From: an uncultured Psychrobacter sp.
GTDB lineage: Bacteria; Pseudomonadota; Gammaproteobacteria; Pseudomonadales; Moraxellaceae
Length of the DNA: 64,000 bases
Direction of reading: 5' to 3'
NCBI GenBank assembly: GCA_947495055.1
Contig: CANLXO010000015.1
Coordinates: 1-64,000, forward strand
Both the position numbers and the translations under genes were made by a program. How positions within the stretch are numbered: position 1 is the first letter of the stretch; each line of letters opens with the position of its first letter. Shown piece by piece: positions 56,728 to 64,000 of the stretch. The notes beneath the pieces are model-generated. The model ran no database searches. It was given only the letters and a program-made list of their open reading frames with translations, and had not been told where the DNA came from.

Positions 56728-57225
56728 TTATCTATGTTTGCTATAAGCACTATCTTTATCAATATCCTGTGCTTTTCTAGCGCTATTGTCAAAACAGCTT
56801 TTGGTGAGTTTAGGTAAGGTTAAGTAGCCCGCTACTATAGAACTCGTACCGCCAAACACCCCACCAATGAGCATAAATCCGAGTAAAACGCCAACTTCTA
56901 ATAAAGATCCGATACCTAGGTATAGCACGATAAAAGCCACGTAGAATGCTGATACTAAAAACCCTGTCAAAAAAGTAATCTCTGTAGCATTTTTTGCGCT
57001 TTGCTTAAGCCTGATAAAGGCCAATATACAAGCGGTTATAAATGCGGGTAAACACCCAAATAGTCCAACGAATATTAAAGGTTGAAACCCTATCTGCGCA
57101 AAGCTCGCCTCTCTAAAAACAACCAAAATAATAAGCTCTGCTATGAGTCCACTGATGACACTACCAAATCCTGAAAATAAAAAGACAACCTGTAAATAAG
57201 GATAAGCGCTATTGTCTATATTCAT
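56728..57225 (-). CDS. Multi-pass membrane protein, unknown
   Basis: This 165-residue protein (start ATG 57225, preceded by AGGG) has four hydrophobic segments (about 10-35, 42-60, 75-100, 105-135) and a polar C-terminus. I do not recognise a family. The start at 57255 would precede the ribosome binding site. It lies 31 bp before the SDR39U1 gene on the same strand, and a regulatory inverted repeat lies 111 bp upstream. Confidence 0.6.
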   Translation of the reverse strand: MNIDNSAYPYLQVVFLFSGFGSVISGLIAELIILVVFREASFAQIGFQPLIFVGLFGCLPAFITACILAFIRLKQSAKNATEITFLTGFLVSAFYVAFIVLYLGIGSLLEVGVLLGFMLIGGVFGGTSSIVAGYLTLPKLTKSCFDNSARKAQDIDKDSAYSKHR

Positions 57226-57335
57226 TATATTTACCCTAAAAAGTGAGTCGTTCACTTAGTATAAATACAGCGTTGGTAGTGACAATGAATTCACTACGAA
57301 TTCACTGTGGATAATAGATGGAATTTTTTTTATTA

Positions 57336-57355
57336 ATTTCTGTCAAAACAGAAAA
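57336..57355. promoter_or_regulatory. Putative GbsR/MarR operator, site 2 (membrane protein)
   Basis: ATTTCTGTCAAAACAGAAAA has the same 11-base core (ATTTCTGTCAA) as sites 1 and 3, in the same orientation. It lies between the regulator's 3' end and the membrane protein gene. Confidence 0.65.
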
Positions 57356-57396
57356 CAGTACTCAAATTTTTTATTTTAAATAGTACAGTTTCACTA

Positions 57397-57915
57397 TTAG
57401 CGTAAAACCTTTTTAACACTAGCGCCTAGTTTTAGTACCTTTTTTAGTATATTGGTCGGTAGTTTGAGCATCTCAGATGACCAAGTTGTGAGCGTGCTGA
57501 CGAACTCTTGCGTATCACGGATACGAGCTTTTACTTCGCTATTCTCATGTTCAAACTCAGGACTATTCATCAGCTCTTGCAAGAATTGAACGGTCGGGTC
57601 CAGCTCACGCTTTTGCCGCTGGGCGACAATGATACGCGCCAGCTCCCAGACATCAGTATTGGTCGTAAAGTGATCGCGGCGATCGCCTAATATCGACACC
57701 TTTTGCACCAATCCCCAGTTCTGTAGCTCTTTGATGCTGTTAGAGACGTTTGAGCGTGCCACGCCTAGTGTTTCGGTGATTTCTTCGGCATTTAACGGCT
57801 TGCCAATGACATAAAGCAAAGCATGAATCTGTGACATCGTACGATTGACGCCCCATTTAGAGCCCATTTCGCCCCAATGTAAGATAAATTTTTCGGTGAC
57901 AGGGTTTAGTTTCAT
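57397..57915 (-). CDS. GbsR/MarR family transcriptional regulator
   Basis: The 172-residue protein starts PVTEKFILHWGEMGSKWGVNRTMSQIHALLY, a hallmark of the GbsR branch (shown from residue 5, in part). It continues with a winged helix (EEITETLGVARSNVSNSIKEL, core within 20 residues) and a helical C-terminus. Such regulators are usually repressors that sense small molecules. An inverted repeat at 57975-57994 upstream of its own gene matches two others nearby, so it probably represses itself, the membrane protein gene and the desaturase. The ligand is unknown. Confidence 0.88.
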   Translation of the reverse strand: MKLNPVTEKFILHWGEMGSKWGVNRTMSQIHALLYVIGKPLNAEEITETLGVARSNVSNSIKELQNWGLVQKVSILGDRRDHFTTNTDVWELARIIVAQRQKRELDPTVQFLQELMNSPEFEHENSEVKARIRDTQEFVSTLTTWSSEMLKLPTNILKKVLKLGASVKKVLR

Positions 57916-57974
57916 AATAAATAAATACTCTTAACTTTTATGAGTTCTTTGAATCTATACTGCGCTATTCTTTT

Positions 57975-57994
57975 ATTTCTGTCAACACTGAAAT
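57975..57994. promoter_or_regulatory. Putative GbsR/MarR operator, site 3 (autoregulatory)
   Basis: ATTTCTGTCAACACTGAAAT lies 60 bp upstream of the regulator start. The palindrome extends outward (TTCTTTT on the left, AAAAGAA on the right), making it the longest of the three sites. Confidence 0.65.
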
Positions 57995-58066
57995 AAAAGA
58001 ATATACTTTTTTATTTAACGGTCTCTTTTTCACGCTATATAGCCAGTCCAATATAAAAAAGATACA

Positions 58067-58142
58067 GCGGGGCTGGAATGAATTTTTTGCAGCCTCTGTC
58101 TGCGTAGGCACAGCACGCCAGCAAAATTTATACTAGTCCCGC
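58067..58142. repeat. Imperfect inverted-repeat element before tsaC
   Basis: The left arm GCGGGGCTGGAATGAATTTT (58067-58086) resembles the reverse complement of the right arm (58121-58142, ending AGTCCCGC). The centre contains AGCCTCTGTCTGCGTAGGC and a GCTGG/CCAGC pair. I recall similar GC-rich segments as dispersed repeats in Psychrobacter, but this cannot be tested here. Confidence 0.5.
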
Positions 58143-58186
58143 GTTTTTGAATAACGTATCCATTTTATCTAGTGTTAACTATACTA

Positions 58187-58816
58187 TTAACGAACGATTA
58201 GACCAGTAACGGCATCTCGTATCTGGCTTGGCTGCGTATAGCCGAGAGTATCAGCTTGTAGATAACTGATTTGGGTATCAAAATAATTGTACGCTTCAAA
58301 GAAATTTTTGGCAGGCGGCTGACCTGAAGGGTTGCAGCTCGTAGAGACGATAAACCCATAAGGATTATCAATAGATACCAGCTGCCGGCAAAGCTCGCGG
58401 ATAAGCGGATGGGCAATGACTCTAACCGCAATGCTCTGATGCTGACCCGTTATCCAAAAAGGGATAGTGCTGGCAAGCATTGGAGAAATAGGTAAAAGCC
58501 AAGTATGAGCTTGCTGATGTAGAACCTCTAAATTCTCCTTGTCTACCTGCCAGCTATCCATAATCTGTTGGTGTCTATCTTTGTCTAAAGTCTCCAATAA
58601 AGGGGTTAAGCGCTCGCTACTATCGGTAATAACAATCATACCTTTGGCTTGCGGGCGCTGTTTAATATCTAAAATACGCCCAACTGCTGCTTTATTATAA
58701 GCATCACAGCCAATACCCCAAACGCTTTCAGTCGGATAAGCGAGCAGCCGTCCTTGTTTGAGCCATGTTGCAGCTTGAACGACGGATTCAGTAATAAGCG
58801 GGCTAGATAAGGACAT
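58187..58816 (-). CDS. tsaC: L-threonylcarbamoyladenylate synthase
   Basis: TsaC makes threonylcarbamoyl-AMP, the donor for the t6A37 base of ANN-decoding tRNAs. The 209-residue YrdC-fold protein has the N-terminal LAYPTESVWGIGCDA, the basic DIKQRPQAKGMIV, VRVIAHPLIREL and VSTSCNPSGQPPA, which together form the ATP and carbonate pocket. Length is that of TsaC rather than the longer Sua5. It is downstream of dprA on the same strand, as near oriC in Pseudomonas. Confidence 0.93.
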   Translation of the reverse strand: MSLSSPLITESVVQAATWLKQGRLLAYPTESVWGIGCDAYNKAAVGRILDIKQRPQAKGMIVITDSSERLTPLLETLDKDRHQQIMDSWQVDKENLEVLHQQAHTWLLPISPMLASTIPFWITGQHQSIAVRVIAHPLIRELCRQLVSIDNPYGFIVSTSCNPSGQPPAKNFFEAYNYFDTQISYLQADTLGYTQPSQIRDAVTGLIVR

Positions 58817-58889
58817 AAGATAGGCGCTATATATAAGGCTGCGAAAATATATACAGATTAACAGGGCAAACAGAGGCTAAAAACTAGTA

Positions 58890-60113
58890 TCAAACACGCA
58901 AATAACGTCCGCCCTGCTCACTAATGAGTCCCAAAAGCTCAAGCTCCATCAGTTGACCGATCAGCGGCGGCGCCGTGAGAGTAGTACTGATAAGCAAGGC
59001 ATCTAAATCCTGACCATGCCAGTCAAGCTGCTCGTAAACAGGCGCTAAATGCTCAGGCACGACTATGTCAGCTTTGGTATTCATAGCTGTACTTGAGCGT
59101 TGCTTGGCGTTTTTATTAGAGTCAGCGCTATTATCTTTCGCGCTATTAACTTTCGACGGTTGAGATTGGTTTATACGTGTACGTTGTAGCGGCGTATAAA
59201 CTTGAGCACTGACATCATCTAGCACCTGCTGCGGATGGTATATCAGTGTTGCGCCCTCACGTATTAGATGATGGCAGCCCTCAGCGTTGCTGTTGTCGAT
59301 GTGGCTGGGTACGGCAAAGACTTGTTTGCCCTGCTCTGAGGTCAGACGTGCGGTAATTAAAGAGCCACTTTTGATCGTCGCTTCAGTCACTATGGTGGCT
59401 AAGCTTAAACCTGCGACCAAACGATTGCGCCGCGGAAAGGTATGTTTGTGCGGACCAGTATGCGGCAATAGCTCACTGATAAGGCAGCCGCCTTGTTCGA
59501 TAATTTTGCTAAAGAGCTTATCGTGGTGATTGGGGTAGCTGATATTGATACCCGTACCCATAACTCCTATCGTACGGCCTTGATACTGCGTATCTGTCTG
59601 CGACAGTGCGCCTAGATGCGCGCACTTATCGACGCCCATTGCTAGACCACTGGTGACGATATAGCCTGCTTGCACAAGATACTGCGCGATATCAAAGGTA
59701 ATTTTTTGCGCATGGGTGCTAGGCTTGCGGCTACCGACGATAGCAATCTGGGGTTGCTGCAATAAAGAGATGTCACCGCGAAAGAACAGCAGTGGCGGCG
59801 GGTCGAATATTTGTGATAGTGACACAGGATATTCAGGCTGATCGGCGAATAGGAGACCATAGCGTCCCTCTACCAAGGCTTGCTCAATCTTATTGATATC
59901 AGTCTGTGTTTGCTCTAAATTTTCATGACGCTTAAGATGAGTATGATGGATACCCATCTCTTGCCAAACGCTTGCTTTGGCTTGCCATGCTTGTTGCGCG
60001 CTACCCAAATGAGTGACCAGCTTATGATAAGCTGATAGTGACGCATTGACCTCATACCACAGCGCCAATATAGCGCGTTGATCTGTAGATAAAAAAGGTC
60101 GCGACGTGGTCAT
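58890..60113 (-). CDS. dprA: DNA-processing protein DprA
   Basis: DprA loads RecA on incoming single-stranded DNA during natural transformation. The 407-residue protein has an N-terminal helical region, the Rossmann-like core with VGSRKPSTHAQK, TSGLAMGVDKCAH, GVMGTGINISYP and FPRRNRLVAGLS, and a C-terminal winged helix (TTLTAPPLIGQLMELELLGL). A Ser/Asn/Lys-rich linker of about 40 residues (about 310-350) is longer than usual. With comM this suggests the organism is, or was, naturally competent. Confidence 0.94.
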   Translation of the reverse strand: MTTSRPFLSTDQRAILALWYEVNASLSAYHKLVTHLGSAQQAWQAKASVWQEMGIHHTHLKRHENLEQTQTDINKIEQALVEGRYGLLFADQPEYPVSLSQIFDPPPLLFFRGDISLLQQPQIAIVGSRKPSTHAQKITFDIAQYLVQAGYIVTSGLAMGVDKCAHLGALSQTDTQYQGRTIGVMGTGINISYPNHHDKLFSKIIEQGGCLISELLPHTGPHKHTFPRRNRLVAGLSLATIVTEATIKSGSLITARLTSEQGKQVFAVPSHIDNSNAEGCHHLIREGATLIYHPQQVLDDVSAQVYTPLQRTRINQSQPSKVNSAKDNSADSNKNAKQRSSTAMNTKADIVVPEHLAPVYEQLDWHGQDLDALLISTTLTAPPLIGQLMELELLGLISEQGGRYLRV

Positions 60114-60175
60114 GAGTCATTGCTCTGTTTAGATTTTTAAATCTGTAAGACGCTTGGGCGCGCCTATTAATACCG

Positions 60176-61273
60176 TTATAGATAAGGCGGCGGTAGTAGC
60201 TTATCGCCGACATTGAGCGGTAAGTCTGAGCTTAAAATATAAGCGTAGCTGATATCGCTAAAGGTATTGAACACCATAAGCATACCACTTGGCTCATTTG
60301 GCAGACGCACTGGCATATCATTATCGATAGTATCGCGCACCAAAGCGCCTTGTTTATAGATAGTCAAAACATCGCCAGGCTTAGCGCCTTGAGTACGACC
60401 TAGATTGATAGCGACTACGCTACCCTTAGCCGCTGAGCTAATAGAATCCATAACACGTACGATCATACCACCGCGATTGACTGTCGCAGGCGTAGGGTAG
60501 AACACAGGCGGTATCGAGTTGTTAAGCTCAACGAACACCCGATCGCCTTCACGTACTTCTTTATCATAAGAATCTGTCAACTCTAAGCTGCTCACGCCAT
60601 TACTAGCCACACTTGTGACCATACCAGTTGCCACTTGCGTGACCTCTAATCCGATAACCCTCTGACTCTTAGGATCAACATACTGTTGCCCTTCACGATA
60701 CACACCGTAGCGTTGACCGACAATTAAAGGCACGCCTTTGGCGTAAACTTTATCACCGCTTGCCGTGACCAAGTTGCCTTTTTTGGACGCTAGAACATAA
60801 GGGGTAGTATTAAAGTCTGCTGGATTGACGATAAGGGTTTTATCAAGCCAGTGCCCAATTGCAGAGCGCGGAATGGCAGGTATACTATTCACAGTTGAGG
60901 TCACCGCAACCGCAGTGGCTACAACATCACCAGTCAGTTGCCTCTCAACGCCAGCGCAGCCCTCGCCTGTATCGACTCCAATGAGCGTTTTGCCTTGAAT
61001 GACGCACAAGATGAGAATGTCATCAGGATAGATCAGGTTAGGATTTTTGATTTGCTTATTGGTTGCCCAAATCTCCGTCCAGCGCCATGGACTATCTAGG
61101 TATCGCCCCGATATATCCCATAAGGTATCGCCTTTTTTGACGATATAGCGGTTAGGCGCATCAGCTTTGATGGTTGGCGGTGGATTGTTAGCATAAGCGG
61201 TTGTCATGAGTATAGCGCTACTAAAAGCTGTGACAATAAAAGCCTTGGTTAGGGCAGTAATGCTTATTTTCAT
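60176..61273 (-). CDS. LysM domain envelope protein
   Basis: From ATG 61273 the protein has 365 residues. It has a signal peptide (KAFIVTAFSSAILMTTAYA), then a LysM peptidoglycan-binding domain with YIVKKGDTLWDISGRYLDSPWRW and NPNLIYPDDIL. A long beta-rich C-terminal part follows, with a repeated GDxVxV/GDVLTIYKQG style. It is the counterpart of the LysM gene next to dprA in Pseudomonas. A GTG at 61285 would add four residues. It probably acts in the periplasm. Confidence 0.88.
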   Translation of the reverse strand: MKISITALTKAFIVTAFSSAILMTTAYANNPPPTIKADAPNRYIVKKGDTLWDISGRYLDSPWRWTEIWATNKQIKNPNLIYPDDILILCVIQGKTLIGVDTGEGCAGVERQLTGDVVATAVAVTSTVNSIPAIPRSAIGHWLDKTLIVNPADFNTTPYVLASKKGNLVTASGDKVYAKGVPLIVGQRYGVYREGQQYVDPKSQRVIGLEVTQVATGMVTSVASNGVSSLELTDSYDKEVREGDRVFVELNNSIPPVFYPTPATVNRGGMIVRVMDSISSAAKGSVVAINLGRTQGAKPGDVLTIYKQGALVRDTIDNDMPVRLPNEPSGMLMVFNTFSDISYAYILSSDLPLNVGDKLLPPPYL

Positions 61274-61463
61274 TGTTATATCCACAAAATATGAGAGTTA
61301 TCGTAGGCGATATAAAGTAAGGTTTTTATCTTTAAATAAGATAAAACAAGTATGACCAACCGCTCAACTTACAGTAGTAAGAACCATAGCATAATTTCTG
61401 ACACATTTTTACAAAAAACAATACTATTTATAGCCATAGATTTGAGTAAAGACAACTTATAAA

Positions 61464-61477
61464 GTTTCATGTGAAAC
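61464..61477. promoter_or_regulatory. parS-like site upstream of the LysM gene
   Basis: GTTTCATGTGAAAC is the reverse complement of the variant at 55690 and 63664. It lies in the 231-bp gap between the LysM protein and thrC. Confidence 0.5.
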
Positions 61478-61516
61478 AAAATAAGCTTGTCTCACATTTT
61501 AGATCGATTTTACCTA

Positions 61517-62935
61517 TTACGGATTAGAAGTTACATGCTGACGAATCTGGTCAGCAACTAGTTCGGCGTTATTAGCTAATACGGTGACATGCTGAGGTAA
61601 ATCCTCTAAGCCTTCAGTGTGTGCTGGACGAGCAATGTCTATTGGACCAATGGACTCTACGATAGTATCGGCAAATTTAACAGGTAAAGCGGTCTCAGCA
61701 CAGATGATAACCTCGCCCTCTTGCTGCAACTCTTTAGCCACTTTGATACCGTCAGCAGTATGCGGATCGACCAACTCGCCTGACTCTTTATACAGCTTGC
61801 GAATTGTCTGCAAACGATCCTCATGGGTTGATTTGCCCGCTGCAAAGCCATAGTGCGTATTGACGGTATCCATCGCACCAGATAGATCAAACCCTTGACC
61901 TGATTTGACGCCTTCAAACAGCTCATGGACGCGGGCGCTATCTTTATCTAACAATAGGTACACAAAACGCTCAAAGTTAGAGGCTTTGGATATATCCATT
62001 GATGGGCTTGAGGTGATATAAGTCTGCTCTGTAGGACGTGGCTGATAGACCCCTTTATTAAAAAAGTCATTTAACACATCGTTTTCATTGGTTGCGACAA
62101 TTAAGCGTCTAATAGGCAAACCCATCTCGCGGGCAATGTGACCGGCGCAGATATTACCAAAATTCCCTGATGGCACGCTAAAGCTCACTTGCTCATCGTT
62201 ACTATCAGTGACCGCAAAGTAGGCTTTGAAATAATAAACGATTTGCGCCAATATACGGCCCCAATTGATAGAGTTGACCGTGCCTAGATTATAGGCCGCT
62301 TTAAAGGTGGCATCTTGCTGTAACGCTTTGACAATATCTTGGCAATCATCAAACATACCGTCAATAGCGATATTGTGGATGTTGTCATCGGTTAGGCTAT
62401 ACATTTGCGCGCGCTGAAACTCACTCATTCTGCCATGGGGAGAGAGCATAAAGACTTCGATATTCTCTTTACCGCGTAGCGCATATTCAGCAGCACTGCC
62501 CGTATCACCACTGGTCGCACCGATAATCGTGATGCGAGCGTCTTTTTGTTTGAGTACATATTCAAAAGCATTACCCAAAAACTGCATCGCCACATCTTTA
62601 AACGCTAGCGTCGGACCGTTTGATAAACCTAAAATGTATAGGTTGTCCTCAAGCTTACGTACAGGAACAATCTCAGAATCACCGAACACTTCAGCCGTAT
62701 AAGTACGCTCGATAATGTCTCTTAAATCTGCCTTTGGAATATCAGTCGCAAAACGCTGCATAATGGCAAATGCCAGTTCTGGGTAACTCAGCCCTCGCCA
62801 CTCGCTCAATGTCGCAGCATCAATCGCTGGATAATGCTCAGGTAGCATCAAGCCGCCATCAGGAGCAAGGCCCAATAAAAGCACATCGCTAAAATCCATC
62901 GGCTCAGTCTGACCACGGGTACTGATATATTTCAT
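61517..62935 (-). CDS. thrC: Threonine synthase
   Basis: ThrC converts O-phosphohomoserine to threonine with PLP. The 472-residue protein is of the long (class II) type, starting MKYISTRGQTEPMDFSDVLL. It has the Schiff-base lysine K113 in GPTLAFKDVAMQF, the phosphate-binding GATSGDTGSAAEYAL, and SVPSGNFGNICAGH. AGGACA precedes ATG 62935. It interrupts what in Pseudomonas would be the def-fmt part of the rsmB-dprA region. The other threonine genes are not in the window. Confidence 0.96.
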   Translation of the reverse strand: MKYISTRGQTEPMDFSDVLLLGLAPDGGLMLPEHYPAIDAATLSEWRGLSYPELAFAIMQRFATDIPKADLRDIIERTYTAEVFGDSEIVPVRKLEDNLYILGLSNGPTLAFKDVAMQFLGNAFEYVLKQKDARITIIGATSGDTGSAAEYALRGKENIEVFMLSPHGRMSEFQRAQMYSLTDDNIHNIAIDGMFDDCQDIVKALQQDATFKAAYNLGTVNSINWGRILAQIVYYFKAYFAVTDSNDEQVSFSVPSGNFGNICAGHIAREMGLPIRRLIVATNENDVLNDFFNKGVYQPRPTEQTYITSSPSMDISKASNFERFVYLLLDKDSARVHELFEGVKSGQGFDLSGAMDTVNTHYGFAAGKSTHEDRLQTIRKLYKESGELVDPHTADGIKVAKELQQEGEVIICAETALPVKFADTIVESIGPIDIARPAHTEGLEDLPQHVTVLANNAELVADQIRQHVTSNP

Positions 62936-62995
62936 TGTTTGTCCTATAAATAATTGCTTCGTTCAAATATAAATTTCAAATAGGTATATGCGGTT

Positions 62996-63065
62996 GTAGG
63001 CTGGTGCTTTAGCCCAGCATGGCAACCTTACAAAATATAGAAGCTGGTCTAAAGCACCAGCCTAC
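62996..63065. repeat. REP-like inverted pair (GTAG type) between thrC and rsmB
   Basis: The outer arms (62996-63012 and 63049-63065) are a perfect 17-bp inverted pair beginning GTAGGCTGGTG. Each arm also folds on itself (GCTGG with CCAGC; GCTGGT with ACCAGC). This is the same GTAG-plus-palindrome architecture as at 32161-32226, but with a different palindrome. Confidence 0.82.
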
Positions 63066-63103
63066 CCTAAACCTTAATCGTTTAAAGTAGGTCTCAAATA
63101 TAT

Positions 63104-64000
63104 CTACTGATCTGTCTTTTGCAACAATGCATAATAAAAGCCATCGCCGCCGTCGCTATCAATCGGCAAGCACTGACGACCAATCTCTTGATGGATTCCC
63201 CAGTTACAAGCATCGGTGAATTCAATCGCCACTGCATCATTGTGATGAGTAATAAAGTCCTGCATTTGCTCGACGTTTTCTTGCTTTAAAATAGAGCACG
63301 TCACATAAAGCAAATAACCGCCAACCTTAAGCTGTGGCCATAAATTGTGCAAGATATCCGCTTGTAAAATGGCCGTCTGCGCCATATCTTCTTCATGACG
63401 CAAGATGCTGATGTCAGGATGACGACGGATAACGCCTGTTGCCGTACAAGGGGAGTCAAGCAAAATAGCATCGAATACGGCGAGATTTTCATCTTGAGCG
63501 TACTGCCAGCGAGTGGCATCTGTACAAACGATATTGAGATCGATAGGTTCATTTTGAGCTTGGCCCAGTTGTAAGCGCTCTAGGTTATCGTGAATACGAG
63601 TGATACGCATTGCTTCATTATCGATAGCGGTTAGTTTGACTTGCGTTTTAGCGTCGTTATCTTGTTTCACATGAAACAAAGACTGCTCACTACCCGTGTT
63701 TAGTAATTCTAGCCAGTGGGCCAGCTTACCGCCAGGAGCGGCGCATGCATCTAGCAGATGAATATCTGTAGTTGGCGTATCCTCTTCACGCGCACCTGTT
63801 ATCTTTTGGACAAGCGCTTGATTGATAAGCAAGGCAGCGAGCTGAGCATGCATGTCTTGCACACTAGCTGCGCCTTCGCTAAATTGCGGCAAATAACTTA
63901 CCGCAGTACTTTGCTGTAAGCGTAGAGCTTGCGATGTTATTTCAGTAACGCTACCTTCAGCCTGATTAGCTAGCTGATTATTCAAAGCCAAACCACTACG
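63104..64000 (-). CDS. rsmB: 16S rRNA m5C967 methyltransferase, 5' end outside window
   Basis: RsmB methylates C967 of 16S rRNA. The window holds only the C-terminal 298 residues; the frame stays open to the edge (RSG before the first visible possible start), so this is truncation by the window, not a broken gene. The catalytic domain has DACAAPGGK (SAM binding), DSPCTATGVIRRHPDI (usually DAPC) and YVTCSILKQEN with the catalytic cysteine. The N-terminal NusB-like domain lies mostly beyond the edge. A parS-like site is inside the gene. Confidence 0.93.
   Translation of the reverse strand, partial: RSGLALNNQLANQAEGSVTEITSQALRLQQSTAVSYLPQFSEGAASVQDMHAQLAALLINQALVQKITGAREEDTPTTDIHLLDACAAPGGKLAHWLELLNTGSEQSLFHVKQDNDAKTQVKLTAIDNEAMRITRIHDNLERLQLGQAQNEPIDLNIVCTDATRWQYAQDENLAVFDAILLDSPCTATGVIRRHPDISILRHEEDMAQTAILQADILHNLWPQLKVGGYLLYVTCSILKQENVEQMQDFITHHNDAVAIEFTDACNWGIHQEIGRQCLPIDSDGGDGFYYALLQKTDQ
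63663..63678. promoter_or_regulatory. parS-like site inside rsmB
   Basis: TGTTTCACATGAAACA matches 15 of 16 positions of the parS consensus TGTTTCACGTGAAACA, with only one central base changed. Confidence 0.55.

Noticed and set aside
63104..64000. rsmB as a broken gene
   Set aside because: The frame is open to the window edge, so the missing N-terminal part is simply outside the sequence.

Overview
The window reads as chromosomal DNA of a Moraxellaceae gammaproteobacterium, most likely Psychrobacter or a close relative. This rests on gene content and protein character: a complete Na+-NQR operon, a hormone-sensitive-lipase-type esterase of the kind known from psychrophilic Moraxella/Psychrobacter, an uninterrupted grpE-dnaK locus and moderate GC. 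The assignment is an inference; no 16S gene is present.

Layout. 0.7-3.2 kb: thrS and infC, with infC starting at an AUU codon and followed directly by a terminator. 3.5-10.1 kb: a TelA-like protein, RNase R, an MscS channel with a BON domain, and hisA. 10.8-21.1 kb: a sodium bioenergetics block (nqrABCDEF, an SDR, the flavin transferase apbE, the Na+/H+ antiporter nhaD and the maturation factor nqrM). ApbE and NqrM are the two accessory proteins known to be needed for Na+-NQR assembly. 21.6-28.2 kb: an MFS carrier, an esterase, and the conserved tesA-ybbA-ybbP-like trio. 28.4-30.4 kb: an AT-rich type II restriction-modification island with its own controller (C) protein, two-site C/R operator and single-site M promoter. 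30.4-36.1 kb: a gene-free structured stretch ending in a terminator, then avtA, a REP-like pair, an Hsp31/DJ-1 protein, two hypotheticals and hisB-hisH.

36.3-45.1 kb: a small GNAT-like protein, tRNA-Phe, a DUF4385 protein, gph, fhs, comM, hemN and an SPFH/NfeD pair. 45.3-49.8 kb: two paralogous outer-membrane beta-barrel genes and grpE-dnaK with a heat-shock-type promoter. 50.3-58.0 kb: a second lipase/esterase, two paralogous membrane-anchored metallophosphatases, a DCC protein, a fatty-acid desaturase, an SDR39U1 protein, a membrane protein and a GbsR/MarR regulator. Three near-identical 20-bp inverted repeats precede the desaturase, the membrane protein and the regulator, so this looks like a local regulon. 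58.2-64.0 kb: tsaC, dprA, a LysM protein, thrC and rsmB (cut by the window edge). In Pseudomonas, tsaC-dprA-LysM-...-rsmB lies close to oriC.

The most interesting structures are non-coding: four parS-like palindromes (three in the last 8.3 kb), the regulatory architecture of the restriction island, the three-site desaturase operator, two GTAG-type REP-like inverted pairs, several other inverted repeats, and a possible small RNA ahead of avtA.
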